Notes: generated by a model from the letters alone, not told the origin. A stretch of 64,000 bases of DNA from Crossiella sp. CA-258035 (GCF_030064675.1 NZ_CP116413.1:5426001-5490000), one strand, 5' to 3'; positions 32,733 through 44,368 are shown, counted from the stretch's first letter. Numbers and translations are program-made.

Positions 32733-33527
32733 ATGCGCTGGGACAGTTGGGTCGCCATCGGGGACAGCTTCACGGAGGGCATGTGCGATCCGGCCCCCGG
32801 CAGCAGGCCCTGCCAGCCCGGCCCGGACGCCCGGTACCGGGGCTGGGCGGACCGGCTGGCCGCGATGCTGGCCGAGGCCGAGCCGGGTGCCCGGTACGCC
32901 AACCTGGCGGTGCGCGGCAAGCTGATCGGCGAGATCCACGCCGAACAGGTGCCGGTGGCGGTGGCCGCGCGGCCCGCGCTGGTCACGGTCAACGGCGGCG
33001 GCAACGACCTGCTCCGCCCCGGCAGCGACCCCGACCAGGTGGCCGCGGCCTTCGAGGACGTGGTGGCCGACCTGCGCGCGGCCGGCAGCCAGGTGCTGGT
33101 GTTCACCGGCTACGACCCGCACCAGGGCTCCCTGCTGCGCCGGATCAGGGGCAAGATCGCCGTCTACACCGCGCACGTGCACGCCATCGCCGCCCGCCAC
33201 GACTGCCTGCTGGTGGACCTGTGGGCCTTCCGCGCCTGGACCACCGACTGGCGCTACTGGTGCCCGGACCGGGTGCACCTGGCCACCGAGGGGCACCGCA
33301 GGGTCGCGCTGCGCACCGCCGAGGTGCTCGGCCTGCCGGTGACCGAGGACTGGCGTGCGCCGCTGCCGGGGGTGCCGGGGCCCACCAGGGGCCAGCGGCT
33401 CTACGCCGACCTGCGCTGGGCCGGGTCGCACCTGGCGCCGTTCGTGTTCCGGCAGCTCCGCGGGATCTCGATGGGCGCGGGCGTGCCGCCGAAACGGCCG
33501 GTGCTGACCGAGTTCGCCGAACACTGA
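32733..33527 (+). CDS. SGNH/GDSL-family hydrolase
   Basis: A 264-residue SGNH hydrolase: AIGDSFTEG with the nucleophile Ser (block I), NGGGNDLLR (block III with Asn) and CPDRVHLATEG with the Asp-x-x-His pair (block V). No signal peptide is present, so it acts in the cytoplasm on an ester or lipid of unknown type. ATG 32733 has GGGGGA about 7 nt upstream. It converges on the trehalose gene. Confidence 0.87.
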   Translation: MRWDSWVAIGDSFTEGMCDPAPGSRPCQPGPDARYRGWADRLAAMLAEAEPGARYANLAVRGKLIGEIHAEQVPVAVAARPALVTVNGGGNDLLRPGSDPDQVAAAFEDVVADLRAAGSQVLVFTGYDPHQGSLLRRIRGKIAVYTAHVHAIAARHDCLLVDLWAFRAWTTDWRYWCPDRVHLATEGHRRVALRTAEVLGLPVTEDWRAPLPGVPGPTRGQRLYADLRWAGSHLAPFVFRQLRGISMGAGVPPKRPVLTEFAEH

Positions 33528-33558
33528 TCCCGCGCCCGCTCCGAGCGCGGTCGATCAG

Positions 33559-36180
33559 CTAGCCCAGCGTGTCCAGCAGCTGGGCGCAGCGGATCAGACC
33601 GAGGTGCGAGTACGCCTGCGGGTGGTTGCCCAGCGAGCGCTCGGCCACCGGGTCGTACTCCTCCGGCAGCAGCCCGGTCGGCCCGGCGCAGTCGACCATC
33701 TGCTGGAACAGCTCCTCGGCCTCGGTCCGGCGGCCGGTGAGCAGGTACGCCTCGATCATCCAGGCCGCGCACAGGTGCCAGCCGCCCTCCGAGCCCGGCA
33801 GGCCGTCGTCGCGGTGGTACCGGTAGACCGTCACGCCCGACCGGAGTTCCGCCTCGGTCGCGGTGACCGTGGCCTGGAACCGTTCGTCCGTTGGATCAAT
33901 CAGGCCCGAGAGTCCAATGTGGAGGGTCGCGGCGTCCAGGTCGGTGCCGTCGTAGGCGGTGGTGAAGGACTGGACCTCCTCGTTCCAGCCGTGTTCCAGC
34001 ACATCGGTGGCAATGGTGTGCCGCAACGGGATCCAGCTGGGGTCGAGGTCGCGGCCGTAGGTCTCCCCCAGCGTGATCGCGCGGTCCAGGGTGACCCAGC
34101 ACATGACCTTGGAGTAGACGCGGTGCCGCGGTGCGGCGCGCTCCTCCCAGATGCCGTGGTCGGGCTCGTGCCAGCGGCGGGTGACGGCTTCGGCCATGGC
34201 TTCGACCATGCGCCAGTCGTCGTCGGTGAGTTTGCCCCTGGCGTCGCTGAGCTTCCGCACCAGGTCCACGACCGGGCCGAAGACGTCGAGCTGGACCTGT
34301 TGGTTGGCCAGGTTTCCGACGCGGACGGGGCGGGAGCCCGCGTAGCCGGGCAGGGTGTCCAGCACCGCTTCCGGGCCGAGCGTGGTGCCGTGCAGGGTGT
34401 AGAGCGGGTGCAGCCGCTCCGGGCCGGTCAGGGTGGCCAGCACCCGGTGCACCCAGTTCAGGTAGGACTCGGCCTCGGTGAGAGATCCCAGTGATACCAA
34501 CGCTTGCGCGGACAGAGCGGCGTCGCGGACCCAGCAGTAGCGGTAGTCCCAGTTGCGCACGCCGCCGATCTCCTCCGGCAGCGAGGAGGTGGCCGCGGCC
34601 AGGAAAGCGCCGGTTTCGCCGTGCTGGAGGCCGCGCAGGGTGAGCGCGGAACGGGCCACCAGGTCGCGCTGGGTACGGGGCAGGTTCAGGGCGGCGAGCC
34701 ATTCGGTCCAGTAGGCGTCGGCGCGGGCCCGGCGTTCGGCTTCGGGAGCGGCGGCGGTCAGATCGCTGGTGCCGCAACGCAGTTCCAGCACCACCGGGGC
34801 ATCCGGGCGGACCGTGACCAGGGCCTGGGCGGTGTCGTGCTGGCCGTCGGAGACGATCTCCCAGTCGACGCCGGGGGAACGCAGCACGATCGGGTCGGTG
34901 GTGCCCAGCACGCGCAGGCCACCGGATTCGGCCACCAGGGACACCGGGACCTGGCCGAACTCCGGGCGCGGCGCGAAGGTCACCTGGGCGGTGGTGTTGC
35001 CGGAGATCACCCGGATCAGGTCGGTGCGCTGGGGTGGCGCGTAGTGGTCCAGGTAGTCGGTGACCAGCAGCTTGGACCAGCGCGTTTCCACCGTCATGGT
35101 GCCGGGGACATAGCGCTGGCCCAGCGGCAGGCCGTTGCGCTCGGGCTTGATGGAGAAGTGGCCTGCGGACGGCCCGCCCAACAGGTCGGCGAAGACCGCG
35201 GCCGAGTCGGGTTCCGGGTGGCACAGCCAGGTCAGCCGGGCATCGGGGGTGACCAGGGCGACCGAGCGTTCGTTGGCCAGCATGGTGAGGCGTTCGATGG
35301 GCACGGCCTGCTCGCCGTAGAGCCAGTTCCGCCGTTCCTCCAGCAGGAAGGCCAGCACCAGCGCGATTTCTGGAGTGTCCGGGAGGCGGTACTCCGCCGC
35401 GGTCTGCCCGTCGCCGACCTTGATGCCCAGGTCCGGCCCGGCCAGGGCCTGGAACGCCTTCTCGTCGGTGACGTCGTCGCCGATGAACAACGCGGCCGAG
35501 GCGGCCACCTGGTGCCGGAGCACGTCCAGGGCGTGGCCCTTGTCGGTGCGGATCACGGCCAGCTCGATGACCGCTTTTCCTTCGGTGACCTGGATTTCCG
35601 GCCAGGTGCACGGGCCTTGCCGGACGGCGGCGAAGACGCGCTCACCGACCTCGGGGTCGGCCCGGCGGATGTGCACGGCGACCGAGGCGGGCTTGAACTC
35701 CAGGTGCACGCCGGCGGTGTTCGCGGTCAGGGCTTCCAGCGCGCGCCGGACCCTGGTGAGGCGGTCCTTGGCCGCGGGGGCGAGCTGGTGCACGAAGCCC
35801 ACGTCGAACTCCGAGCCGTGCGAGCCCACCAGGTGCACCTCGGCGGGCAGCCGGGACAGCGTGGCCAGGTCACGCAGGGCCCGGCCGGAGATGACCGCGA
35901 CCGTGGTGGAGGGCAGCGCGGCCAGCGAGCGCAGCGCGTTCACCGACTCCGGCAATGGCCGGGCCCGCTCGGGATCGGCCACGATCGGGGCCAGGGTGCC
36001 GTCGTAGTCGCAGGCGATGAGCAGTCTTGGCGTGCGGGCCAGCTGCACGACCGCCCGGCGCAGCTCGGCGGGCAGCGCGGCGGCCGCGGTGCGCTCGGGC
36101 ACCACGGTCAGCTCGGCGGCCGGCGCCGCCACCGGAGGACTCGACGTGCGGACCACCCCGGCGTCGCTGAACTGACCCAC
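33559..36180 (-). CDS. Trehalose-6-phosphatase fused to GH15 hydrolase
   Basis: An 873-residue fusion. About residues 50-270 are an OtsB-type HAD phosphatase: IACDYDGTLAPIV (nucleophile and acid Asp), AVISGRALRDL and GDDVTDEKAF. From about 290 to the end is a GH15 domain of the bacterial glucoamylase/trehalase type, with GGVRNWDYRYCWVRDAALS, GIWEERAAPRH (acid Glu) and LLPEEYDP (base Glu). The pair could make trehalose from its phosphate and split it to glucose, or set trehalose turnover. GTG 36180 has AAGGAG at 5 nt; the frame is open further. Cytoplasmic, single gene. Confidence 0.85.
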   Translation of the reverse strand: MGQFSDAGVVRTSSPPVAAPAAELTVVPERTAAAALPAELRRAVVQLARTPRLLIACDYDGTLAPIVADPERARPLPESVNALRSLAALPSTTVAVISGRALRDLATLSRLPAEVHLVGSHGSEFDVGFVHQLAPAAKDRLTRVRRALEALTANTAGVHLEFKPASVAVHIRRADPEVGERVFAAVRQGPCTWPEIQVTEGKAVIELAVIRTDKGHALDVLRHQVAASAALFIGDDVTDEKAFQALAGPDLGIKVGDGQTAAEYRLPDTPEIALVLAFLLEERRNWLYGEQAVPIERLTMLANERSVALVTPDARLTWLCHPEPDSAAVFADLLGGPSAGHFSIKPERNGLPLGQRYVPGTMTVETRWSKLLVTDYLDHYAPPQRTDLIRVISGNTTAQVTFAPRPEFGQVPVSLVAESGGLRVLGTTDPIVLRSPGVDWEIVSDGQHDTAQALVTVRPDAPVVLELRCGTSDLTAAAPEAERRARADAYWTEWLAALNLPRTQRDLVARSALTLRGLQHGETGAFLAAATSSLPEEIGGVRNWDYRYCWVRDAALSAQALVSLGSLTEAESYLNWVHRVLATLTGPERLHPLYTLHGTTLGPEAVLDTLPGYAGSRPVRVGNLANQQVQLDVFGPVVDLVRKLSDARGKLTDDDWRMVEAMAEAVTRRWHEPDHGIWEERAAPRHRVYSKVMCWVTLDRAITLGETYGRDLDPSWIPLRHTIATDVLEHGWNEEVQSFTTAYDGTDLDAATLHIGLSGLIDPTDERFQATVTATEAELRSGVTVYRYHRDDGLPGSEGGWHLCAAWMIEAYLLTGRRTEAEELFQQMVDCAGPTGLLPEEYDPVAERSLGNHPQAYSHLGLIRCAQLLDTLG

Positions 36181-36351
36181 GGGAACTCCTTCACCACGGC
36201 CGCGACCCCGTGTCGCAGGCGGCGACACTAACGCGGGGCCGCACCGGATTCTGACTGGTTTCGAAGGCGTTCATGCGCCGCTGCCGCACTACTGCGGACA
36301 GGAGTTCCGGTTCGCTCTCCGGAACTGGGAAAGCCCGTTCCCACGACTGAG

Positions 36352-36376
36352 CCCGGCCGCGATTTCCGCGACCGGG
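36352..36376 (-). terminator. Possible terminator of argG
   Basis: CCCGGCCGCG and CGCGACCGGG pair with one mismatch across a 5-nt loop, just past the argG stop on the minus strand. A second hairpin with seven-base arms (GTTCCGG/CCGGAAC) follows at 36304-36325. Confidence 0.45.
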
Positions 36377-36397
36377 ACTCAAGTGTGGAACTGGTGG

Positions 36398-38349
<1,952 letters not shown>

Positions 38350-38584
38350 CCGGGCCAAGGTAGTCGGAGTTGCGCGGGGAGTCCTGCCAATTGCCGCGCG
38401 GCGGGACACCCCTGCACCCCGACCGGCTTCCAGCAGCCGGGAACTGGGACCCGGACGGCCGGTGGGCGGTCAGCCGCGGCGAAGAACAGCCCTTCCAGAG
38501 CCGGATGCTGGTGGTGGGGGCCGGACCGACGGGTCAGAGACGCTGGCCTGCGCGTTGCGCGCGGCCGGGGTGGCGTGCGGGTGG

Positions 38585-40930
38585 TCACGGCAGCAACAGG
38601 GTGATCCGGTCGGCGTGCCGCTCCACCGCGGCGCGGCTGTAGAGCAGCGGGAAGTACTCGCCGTCCCGCCACTTCCCGGCCAGGTCCCGGTAGTGCCGGT
38701 TCGCCTGCACACCGGACTGGCCGGGGGTGTTGATCGCGCGGGCGGCGTCCCAGTTGCCCACGTCCAGCACCATCCGGAACGAGGCGCCGCTGGTCTGCCG
38801 GAAGTCGGTGCGCCGGTAGGAGGACTGGTTCACCGTGTCCTTCGAACCGCCGCGCGGGAACGGGCCGACGTCGAAGCGGGCCCGCTCCGCCGGGGACAGC
38901 GCAGGGCTCAGCGGGTGCTGGAACAGCGTGTGCTGCAACCGGCCCCACCGCCAGGCCGCCGGGTCCGGGCCGAGCAGGTTCTCCAGCTCCCGCCAGGCCG
39001 CGGCCAGGGTGCTGGTGACCAGCTTGTCCCGCTTGGCCACCGGGTCCGCGCCGAACCACTTCTCCGGGCGGGCCATGGCTTCCAGGAGGTTGCGGGTGTC
39101 CGGGACGGGGATCAGCGGCGCGGCGGCGGGGGCCACGGCCTGGGTGAAGGCCGAGTTGAGGTGCCTGCTCAGCCACACCTCGAACAGCGCGGCCCGCGCG
39201 GACTCCGCCGCCAGCACCGCGTCCCAGCCGCGCAGCAGCGTCAATGCCTTGCCGGACAACGGATCCGCCGCGGGCACGGTGGCCAGCACCTTGGTCAGCT
39301 CGCGGGCCGGGATGGACAGCTGGTCGTTCTGCAGGCGCTGGGCGTCGGCCACGGTGAACCGCTTGTCCGCGTTGAGCACCTCGGTGATCCGGTCGTGCCG
39401 GTACGGCAGGCCCCACTCGAATCCGATCGGGTGCGGGAAGCCCGGCGGCAGGTTGTACTGGTTGGCCGTGGCCACGTAGCCCCGCTCCGGGTTGTAGGCG
39501 TGCGGCAGGTCGTCGCCGGTGTGGAAACCGGTCCACTCGAACCGGCCGTCGCCGGGCGCGGGCAGCAGGCCGTCGTAGCCGGAACGCTTGGGCGACAGCC
39601 CGCCCGGCACCCAGCCGATGTTGCCGCTGGTGTCGGCGTAGACCTGGTTCTCCGTCGGCGCGCCCCAGTTGCGCATGGCCGCCTTGAACCCGGCGAAGTC
39701 CTGCTCGTACATGTACCGCACGCTGCCGAAGTAGGGCGCCATGCCGGGTTCCAGCCAGGCCGAGCGGACCGCGAAGGCGTGCCCGTTCCCGCTGGCCAGC
39801 ACCGGTCCGTGCCGGGTGAACGGCAGCTCCACCTCCACCGGTTCCGCACCGGCCACCGCGATCTTCTCGCGCAGCACCTTGATCGGCTCCCAGCCGTCGC
39901 GGTACCGGTAGCGGCCGGGGTTGGCGGGATCCAACTGGTAGACGTACAAGTCCTCCTGGTCCATCCGGAAGATGGTCAGGCCGAAGGCGATCCGGCCGTT
40001 GTGCCCGATGGAGACGCCGGGCAGCGCGGGCTCGTTCGCGCCGATCACGTTGAGGCCGGGCGCGGACAGGTGGCTGAGGTAGCGCAGCGAGGGCGCGGCG
40101 TAGGCGCGGTGCGGGTCGTTGGCCAGCTGGGCGCGGCCGGTGCCGGTGCGGCTGGGCGCGATCGCCCAGTTGTTGCTGCCCTCGCTGACGTCCTCCTTCG
40201 GCGTCGCCACCACCGCGCCGCCGGTGAAGCTGACCTGCTGGGTGGCCAGGGTGAACACCTTCAGCACGTCGGCCGGGACCACGCACGGGTCGAGTCCGCC
40301 CGGCGACTGGATCGGGCGGTCGGGCTGCAACCGCTGCCGCAGCTTGTCGGTCTCCGCACCAGCGGCGCAGGCGATCCTGGCCCTGGTCACCTCGTCGGTG
40401 AGGTTGCCGGTCAGGCCGTGGCTGCGGATGCGCACCACGTCCTCCGGCGACCACCTGGCCGGCCGGTAGCCGAGGCGGCGGAACTCCTCCGGCAGCGCGG
40501 CCGGGGTGCGGGCCAGGTGGTCGAGGTAGGCGTTGATGCCCTGGGTGAACCGGGTGGCGATGCCGCGGGCCCGCTCGCCGTAAGCCGCCCACTCCCGGTC
40601 CAGGTCGCCGCGGTAGAGGAACAGCCGGGTGGCCCGGTCCTGTTCGACGTAGTCCGGGCCGAGCACCTCGGCGAGCTGCCCGAGACCGCGCCGCCGCCAC
40701 AGGTCGATCTGGAACAGCCGGTCCCTGGCCGCCAGGAAGCCCTGGGCCAGGAAAGCGTCATCCTGATGGGTGGCGAAGACGTGCGGCACGCCCCAGGTGT
40801 CGGTGACCACCCGCACCGGCCCCCTGACCCCGGGGATGCGGTGCACGTCGAGCGCGGGCGCGGCCGTCGCGGGCGTCAGACCAGCGCCGACGCTGACCAA
40901 CACGAGTGCCACCAGCAGGAACCGTCTCAT
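38585..40930 (-). CDS. Secreted penicillin-acylase-family hydrolase
   Basis: A 781-residue Ntn-hydrolase precursor. The signal peptide MRRFLLVALVLVSVGAGL ends near ATAAP. The alpha-chain region has RIPGVRGPVRVVTDTWGVPH and ARDRLFQIDLWRRRGLGQLAE. The beta chain should start at the Ser of EGSNNWAIAPSRTGTG, the autoproteolytic nucleophile. Members cleave amide bonds of acyl-amino compounds: penicillins, acyl-homoserine lactones or lipopeptides; substrate unknown. ATG 40930 has GGAAGG 4 nt upstream. Confidence 0.92.
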   Translation of the reverse strand: MRRFLLVALVLVSVGAGLTPATAAPALDVHRIPGVRGPVRVVTDTWGVPHVFATHQDDAFLAQGFLAARDRLFQIDLWRRRGLGQLAEVLGPDYVEQDRATRLFLYRGDLDREWAAYGERARGIATRFTQGINAYLDHLARTPAALPEEFRRLGYRPARWSPEDVVRIRSHGLTGNLTDEVTRARIACAAGAETDKLRQRLQPDRPIQSPGGLDPCVVPADVLKVFTLATQQVSFTGGAVVATPKEDVSEGSNNWAIAPSRTGTGRAQLANDPHRAYAAPSLRYLSHLSAPGLNVIGANEPALPGVSIGHNGRIAFGLTIFRMDQEDLYVYQLDPANPGRYRYRDGWEPIKVLREKIAVAGAEPVEVELPFTRHGPVLASGNGHAFAVRSAWLEPGMAPYFGSVRYMYEQDFAGFKAAMRNWGAPTENQVYADTSGNIGWVPGGLSPKRSGYDGLLPAPGDGRFEWTGFHTGDDLPHAYNPERGYVATANQYNLPPGFPHPIGFEWGLPYRHDRITEVLNADKRFTVADAQRLQNDQLSIPARELTKVLATVPAADPLSGKALTLLRGWDAVLAAESARAALFEVWLSRHLNSAFTQAVAPAAAPLIPVPDTRNLLEAMARPEKWFGADPVAKRDKLVTSTLAAAWRELENLLGPDPAAWRWGRLQHTLFQHPLSPALSPAERARFDVGPFPRGGSKDTVNQSSYRRTDFRQTSGASFRMVLDVGNWDAARAINTPGQSGVQANRHYRDLAGKWRDGEYFPLLYSRAAVERHADRITLLLP

Positions 40931-41021
40931 CGTCCGTCCCTTCCTCGCCACCGTCTCCAGACACCTTTCCGCATCCGGGGGGCGCGGTGTAATACCCGTT
41001 CGTCCCGGGAATCCGGCACCC

Positions 41022-41210
41022 ATGACCGAACCGCAGGCCTTCGCCGAGCTACCGCCGGAGCGGGAACCCGATCCCGACGATCCGCACGCCGCCGACTTCG
41101 AGGATCCGGAGGACTTCGCCGAGGCCGTCGGCCCCGACCCGACCCCGCAGCAGGTGGACGAGTACCAGCAGCAGTTCGGCAAGGGACCGACTCAGGAACC
41201 GCCGGACTGA
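41022..41210 (+). CDS. Small acidic protein of unknown function
   Basis: A 62-residue protein rich in Asp, Glu and Pro (MTEPQAFAELPPEREPDPDD onward), with no hydrophobic segment, ending in QQFGKGPTQEPPD. Codon use fits the neighbourhood. It diverges from the penicillin acylase and its end overlaps the FGGY kinase gene by 19 bp. The ribosome site is weak. I do not recognise it. Confidence 0.5.
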   Translation: MTEPQAFAELPPEREPDPDDPHAADFEDPEDFAEAVGPDPTPQQVDEYQQQFGKGPTQEPPD

Positions 41211-42682
41211 CGCTGCTGCCGCGCCAGGAAGTGCGCTGTGTCTACAGTGGACGGATACAGCGCGCGGTAGTGCCGGTGGCTGTCCGCGTAGACCTGAACC
41301 CGCGCCGGGTCGGGTGCCACCGTGGCGGCCACCGGGTTCCACCGCCGCGCGTCCACCCGCTCGCCGAGCGCTCCGGCGGCCAGCATCGCGTTGCCGAGGC
41401 AGGCCCCCATGGTGTGCCGGGGAACGTCCTGCGCGCGCCCGGTGACATCGCTGACGATCTGGGTCCACAGCGAGCCCTGCGCGCCGCCGCCCACCGCGAC
41501 CAGCCGGTCGGCCTGCCCGCCCGCGGCGGCCATGGCCTCCAGGTTGTGCCGGACGCCGTGCGCCACGCCTTCCAGGGCGGCCCGGTACAGCTCGGCGCGG
41601 CCGTGCCGCAGGGTGAGTCCGGCGATGATGCCGCGGGCGTCCGGGTCGAAGATCGGCGTGCGCTCCCCGGCGAAGTAGGGCAGCACGAGCAGGCCGTTGC
41701 TACCGGCTGGCACCCGCGCCGCCTCCTCCAGCAGGGTGCTGACCTCGCCGCCGAGCAGGCCGCGCAGCCAGTCGGTGATCGAGCCGGAGGTGGCCATCCC
41801 GGCGGCCAGGCTGTAGGTGCCGGGGAACACGCCCCTGGTGGTCCACAGCTCCGGCGCGGGCACGGGATCGGCGGGCACCTGGATCAGGAACATGGTGCTG
41901 CCGTACATGATCATGGTATCGCCGGGCGCGCTGACGCCGACGCTGGTCGCCTCGGCCCAGGCGTCCACCGTGCCCGCGGTGACCGGGATTCCCGGCGGCA
42001 GCCCGGTCTCCCGCGCCGCCTCCTCGGTGATCACACCCGCGATCTCGGTGGGCCACAACAGCTCCGGCAGCGGCAGGCCGGGCGCGACTCGCGCCGCCCA
42101 GTCCCGCGCCCAGTCCGCGGCGTGCAGGTCGTAGAGCGGATCGCACTGGCTGGCCGAGTGGTGGTCGAGCACGAACCGGCCGGTGAGCCGGTGCACCAGG
42201 TAGGAGCTGGCCATGAACCACAGCTCGGTCCGGCGGTGCACCTCGGGCTCCTGCTCGGCCACCCAGCGGATCTTGGGTCCGACCGCCTGGCTGGACAGCG
42301 CGGTGCCGCCGCGGGCCAGGATGTCCTGCTCACCCAGTTCGGCGGTAAGCGCGCTGATCTGCTCGGTCGCCCTGGTGTCCACGCCGTAGAGGATCGCCGG
42401 GCGCAGCGGCCTGCCCGCGCCGTCGGCAGGCAGGTAACAAGGGCCGATCCCGCTGACCGCGACCGCGGCCACCGGCCCGGCCTGGGCCAGTTCCCTGGCC
42501 AGCGCCCGGAAATCGGCCCACCACACCGCGTCCGCGTCGTGCTCGAACCAGCCCGGCCGCGGGGTCGAGGTCTGGTGCGCCCTGGTCGCGGTGGCCAGCA
42601 CGGTGCCGTCCCGCCGGGTCAGCACGCCTTTGCTGCTGGCGGTCCCGATGTCGATCCCGAGCAGCAGTCCCTGGTCGGCCAC
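41192..42682 (-). CDS. FGGY-family carbohydrate kinase (xylulokinase-like)
   Basis: A 496-residue FGGY kinase: LLLGIDIGTASSKGVL (phosphate 1), GTVDAWAEATSVG and GGGAQGSLWTQIVSDVTGR (adenosine motif). Size and sequence fit xylulokinase or a related pentulose kinase; the exact sugar cannot be read. GTG 42682 begins 8 nt after the small helical protein gene, making it the last of a four-gene operon starting with a FolP2-like gene. Confidence 0.85.
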   Translation of the reverse strand: MADQGLLLGIDIGTASSKGVLTRRDGTVLATATRAHQTSTPRPGWFEHDADAVWWADFRALARELAQAGPVAAVAVSGIGPCYLPADGAGRPLRPAILYGVDTRATEQISALTAELGEQDILARGGTALSSQAVGPKIRWVAEQEPEVHRRTELWFMASSYLVHRLTGRFVLDHHSASQCDPLYDLHAADWARDWAARVAPGLPLPELLWPTEIAGVITEEAARETGLPPGIPVTAGTVDAWAEATSVGVSAPGDTMIMYGSTMFLIQVPADPVPAPELWTTRGVFPGTYSLAAGMATSGSITDWLRGLLGGEVSTLLEEAARVPAGSNGLLVLPYFAGERTPIFDPDARGIIAGLTLRHGRAELYRAALEGVAHGVRHNLEAMAAAGGQADRLVAVGGGAQGSLWTQIVSDVTGRAQDVPRHTMGACLGNAMLAAGALGERVDARRWNPVAATVAPDPARVQVYADSHRHYRALYPSTVDTAHFLARQQRQSGGS

Positions 42683-42690
42683 CGCGCCGG

Positions 42691-42900
42691 TCAGGCGTCC
42701 TTGGTCAGGTCGACCCCGTGCTCACCGGCCAGCCGCTTGAGGTTGTTCAGGTCGGCTTCGTGCAGGTCGGCGCGGTGCTCGTCGCCCTCGGCACGGGCCG
42801 CGCGGACGGCCTCCTGGGCCTGCGCCACCCGCTGGTGGATGTTCGTCTCGAACTCACTTGCCACGTCTTGGTCCCCGAACTCTTGGAAGAAATCGCTCAC
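42691..42900 (-). CDS. Small helical protein of unknown function
   Basis: A 69-residue charged, probably all-helical protein (VSDFFQEFGDQDVASEFETN, then Ala/Arg/Glu-rich helices, ending VDLTKDA). The GTG overlaps the nitroreductase stop (GTGA), so translation is coupled. It may be a small partner of the enzymes beside it. No family recognised. Confidence 0.6.
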   Translation of the reverse strand: MSDFFQEFGDQDVASEFETNIHQRVAQAQEAVRAARAEGDEHRADLHEADLNNLKRLAGEHGVDLTKDA

Positions 42901-43541
42901 CAACGGTCGAAATGCAGCACGTCGGACAGCGGCTGGCGCGCCGCGCGCCGGAAGTCCGTGCCGACAGCGTAGGCGGTGGGTATCAGCGCCGCCTGACGGA
43001 CATCCGCGGGCAGTCCGAGCAGCCCGGCGATCTCGGTTTCGAACGCCAGGTGCAAGGTCGTCCACGCGGTGCCCAGGCCCCTGGCGCGGGCGGCCAGCAT
43101 GTAGCTCCAGGCCGCCGGCAGGATCGAGCCCCACAGCCCGGCCTGGTTGCCCGCCGGCAGTTTCGGCGCGCGCAGGCACGGGATGACCAGCACCGGCACC
43201 TCGCCCATCTTCTCGCCCAGGTAGGCCACGCTGCTGCCCACCTTGGACTGCACCTTGGCCCGCTCCGGGTCATCAGCGAACAGCTTGCCCGCCGCGCCAC
43301 TGGAGTCCAGGTACTCGGCCACCGCGCGCCGGTAGAACTCGCCGATCGCGGCCCGCTGGTCCCGGTCGGTGACCACCAGCCAGTGCCAGCTCTGCCGGTT
43401 GCTGCCCGAGGGCGCCTGCAACGCGATCTCCAGGCACTCCTCGATCAGCTCGCGCGGCACCGGGCGGTGCAGGTCGAGGCGTTTGCGGACCGAGCGGGTG
43501 GTGGTCAGCAGCTCGTCTGGGGTCAGGTCGAGGGTGGACAC
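42897..43541 (-). CDS. Nitroreductase-family flavoprotein 1
   Basis: A 214-residue FMN-dependent nitroreductase-fold enzyme: LTTTRSVRKRLDLHRP binds FMN phosphate, APSGSNRQSWHWLVV and GSILPAAWSYMLAARARGLGT are family segments. It is closely similar to the protein at 53043-53690. Physiological substrate unknown. GTG 43541 overlaps the FolP2-like gene by 19 bp; no ribosome site is visible, so coupling is expected. Confidence 0.85.
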   Translation of the reverse strand: MSTLDLTPDELLTTTRSVRKRLDLHRPVPRELIEECLEIALQAPSGSNRQSWHWLVVTDRDQRAAIGEFYRRAVAEYLDSSGAAGKLFADDPERAKVQSKVGSSVAYLGEKMGEVPVLVIPCLRAPKLPAGNQAGLWGSILPAAWSYMLAARARGLGTAWTTLHLAFETEIAGLLGLPADVRQAALIPTAYAVGTDFRRAARQPLSDVLHFDRW

Positions 43542-44368
43542 GCCAGCAGCGTAGCGACGGTGTCGAGCACCGTCCGGGTGCGGGCGACCTGGTGCGCCCG
43601 GAACACCGCGGCCCCGGCGTGCGCGGCGATCGCGGTGGCGGCCAGCGTGCCGTCCACCCGCTCGGCCAGTGGCACCCCGAGGGTCTCGCCGACGAAGTCC
43701 TTGTTGGACAGGGCCATCAGCACCGGCCACCCGGTGCCCACCAGCTCGTCCGCCCGGCGCAACAGCTCCAGCCCGTGCCAGGTGTTCTTGCCGAAGTCGT
43801 GGGTCGGGTCGATCAGGATGCCCGCCCTCGGCACGCCTTGGCGCACCAGGCTTTCCGCCCGCTGCGTGGTCTCGGCGACCACCTCGCCGACCAGGTCGGC
43901 GAAGCGCACCCGGAACGGGCGGTGCCGGGGCGTCAGCCCGCCGGTGTGCGAGCAGACGAACCCGGCGCCGAACTCCGCGGCCACCTCGATCAGCGCGGGG
44001 TCGGCCGCCGCCCAGGTGTCGTTGATCAGGTCCGCGCCCTCGGCGCAGGCCACCCTGGCCACCTCGGCCCGCCAGGTGTCGATGCTGATCACCACCTCGG
44101 GGAACCGGGCGCGCACCGCGACCACGAACGGCACCGTCCTGGCGATCTCCTCGGCCACCCCCACCTCGACCCCGGGCCCGGCCTTGACGCCGCCGATGTC
44201 GATGATGTCCGCGCCCTCGGCCACCGCCTTGGCCACCGAGGCCATCGCGGCCTCGTCGGCGAAGTTGGCGCCGCCGTCGTAGAAGGAGTCGGGGGTGCGG
44301 TTGATGATCGCCATGATCATGGCGCCGTTCCTGGCGACCCGGCGCCCGCGAAAGCTCAACTCCACCAC
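43523..44368 (-). CDS. FolP2-like dihydropteroate-synthase homologue
   Basis: A 281-residue TIM-barrel protein of the pterin-binding family: MIMAIINRTPDSFYDGGAN, ISIDTWRAEVARVACAEGA and LINDTWAA. The canonical GGxSTRPG substrate loop reads GGVKAGPGVEV, as in mycobacterial FolP2, a homologue reported to lack dihydropteroate synthase activity. The true role is therefore open. GTG 44368 is chosen over an upstream TTG. First gene of the operon FolP2-nitroreductase-small protein-FGGY kinase. Confidence 0.8.
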   Translation of the reverse strand: MVELSFRGRRVARNGAMIMAIINRTPDSFYDGGANFADEAAMASVAKAVAEGADIIDIGGVKAGPGVEVGVAEEIARTVPFVVAVRARFPEVVISIDTWRAEVARVACAEGADLINDTWAAADPALIEVAAEFGAGFVCSHTGGLTPRHRPFRVRFADLVGEVVAETTQRAESLVRQGVPRAGILIDPTHDFGKNTWHGLELLRRADELVGTGWPVLMALSNKDFVGETLGVPLAERVDGTLAATAIAAHAGAAVFRAHQVARTRTVLDTVATLLACPPST

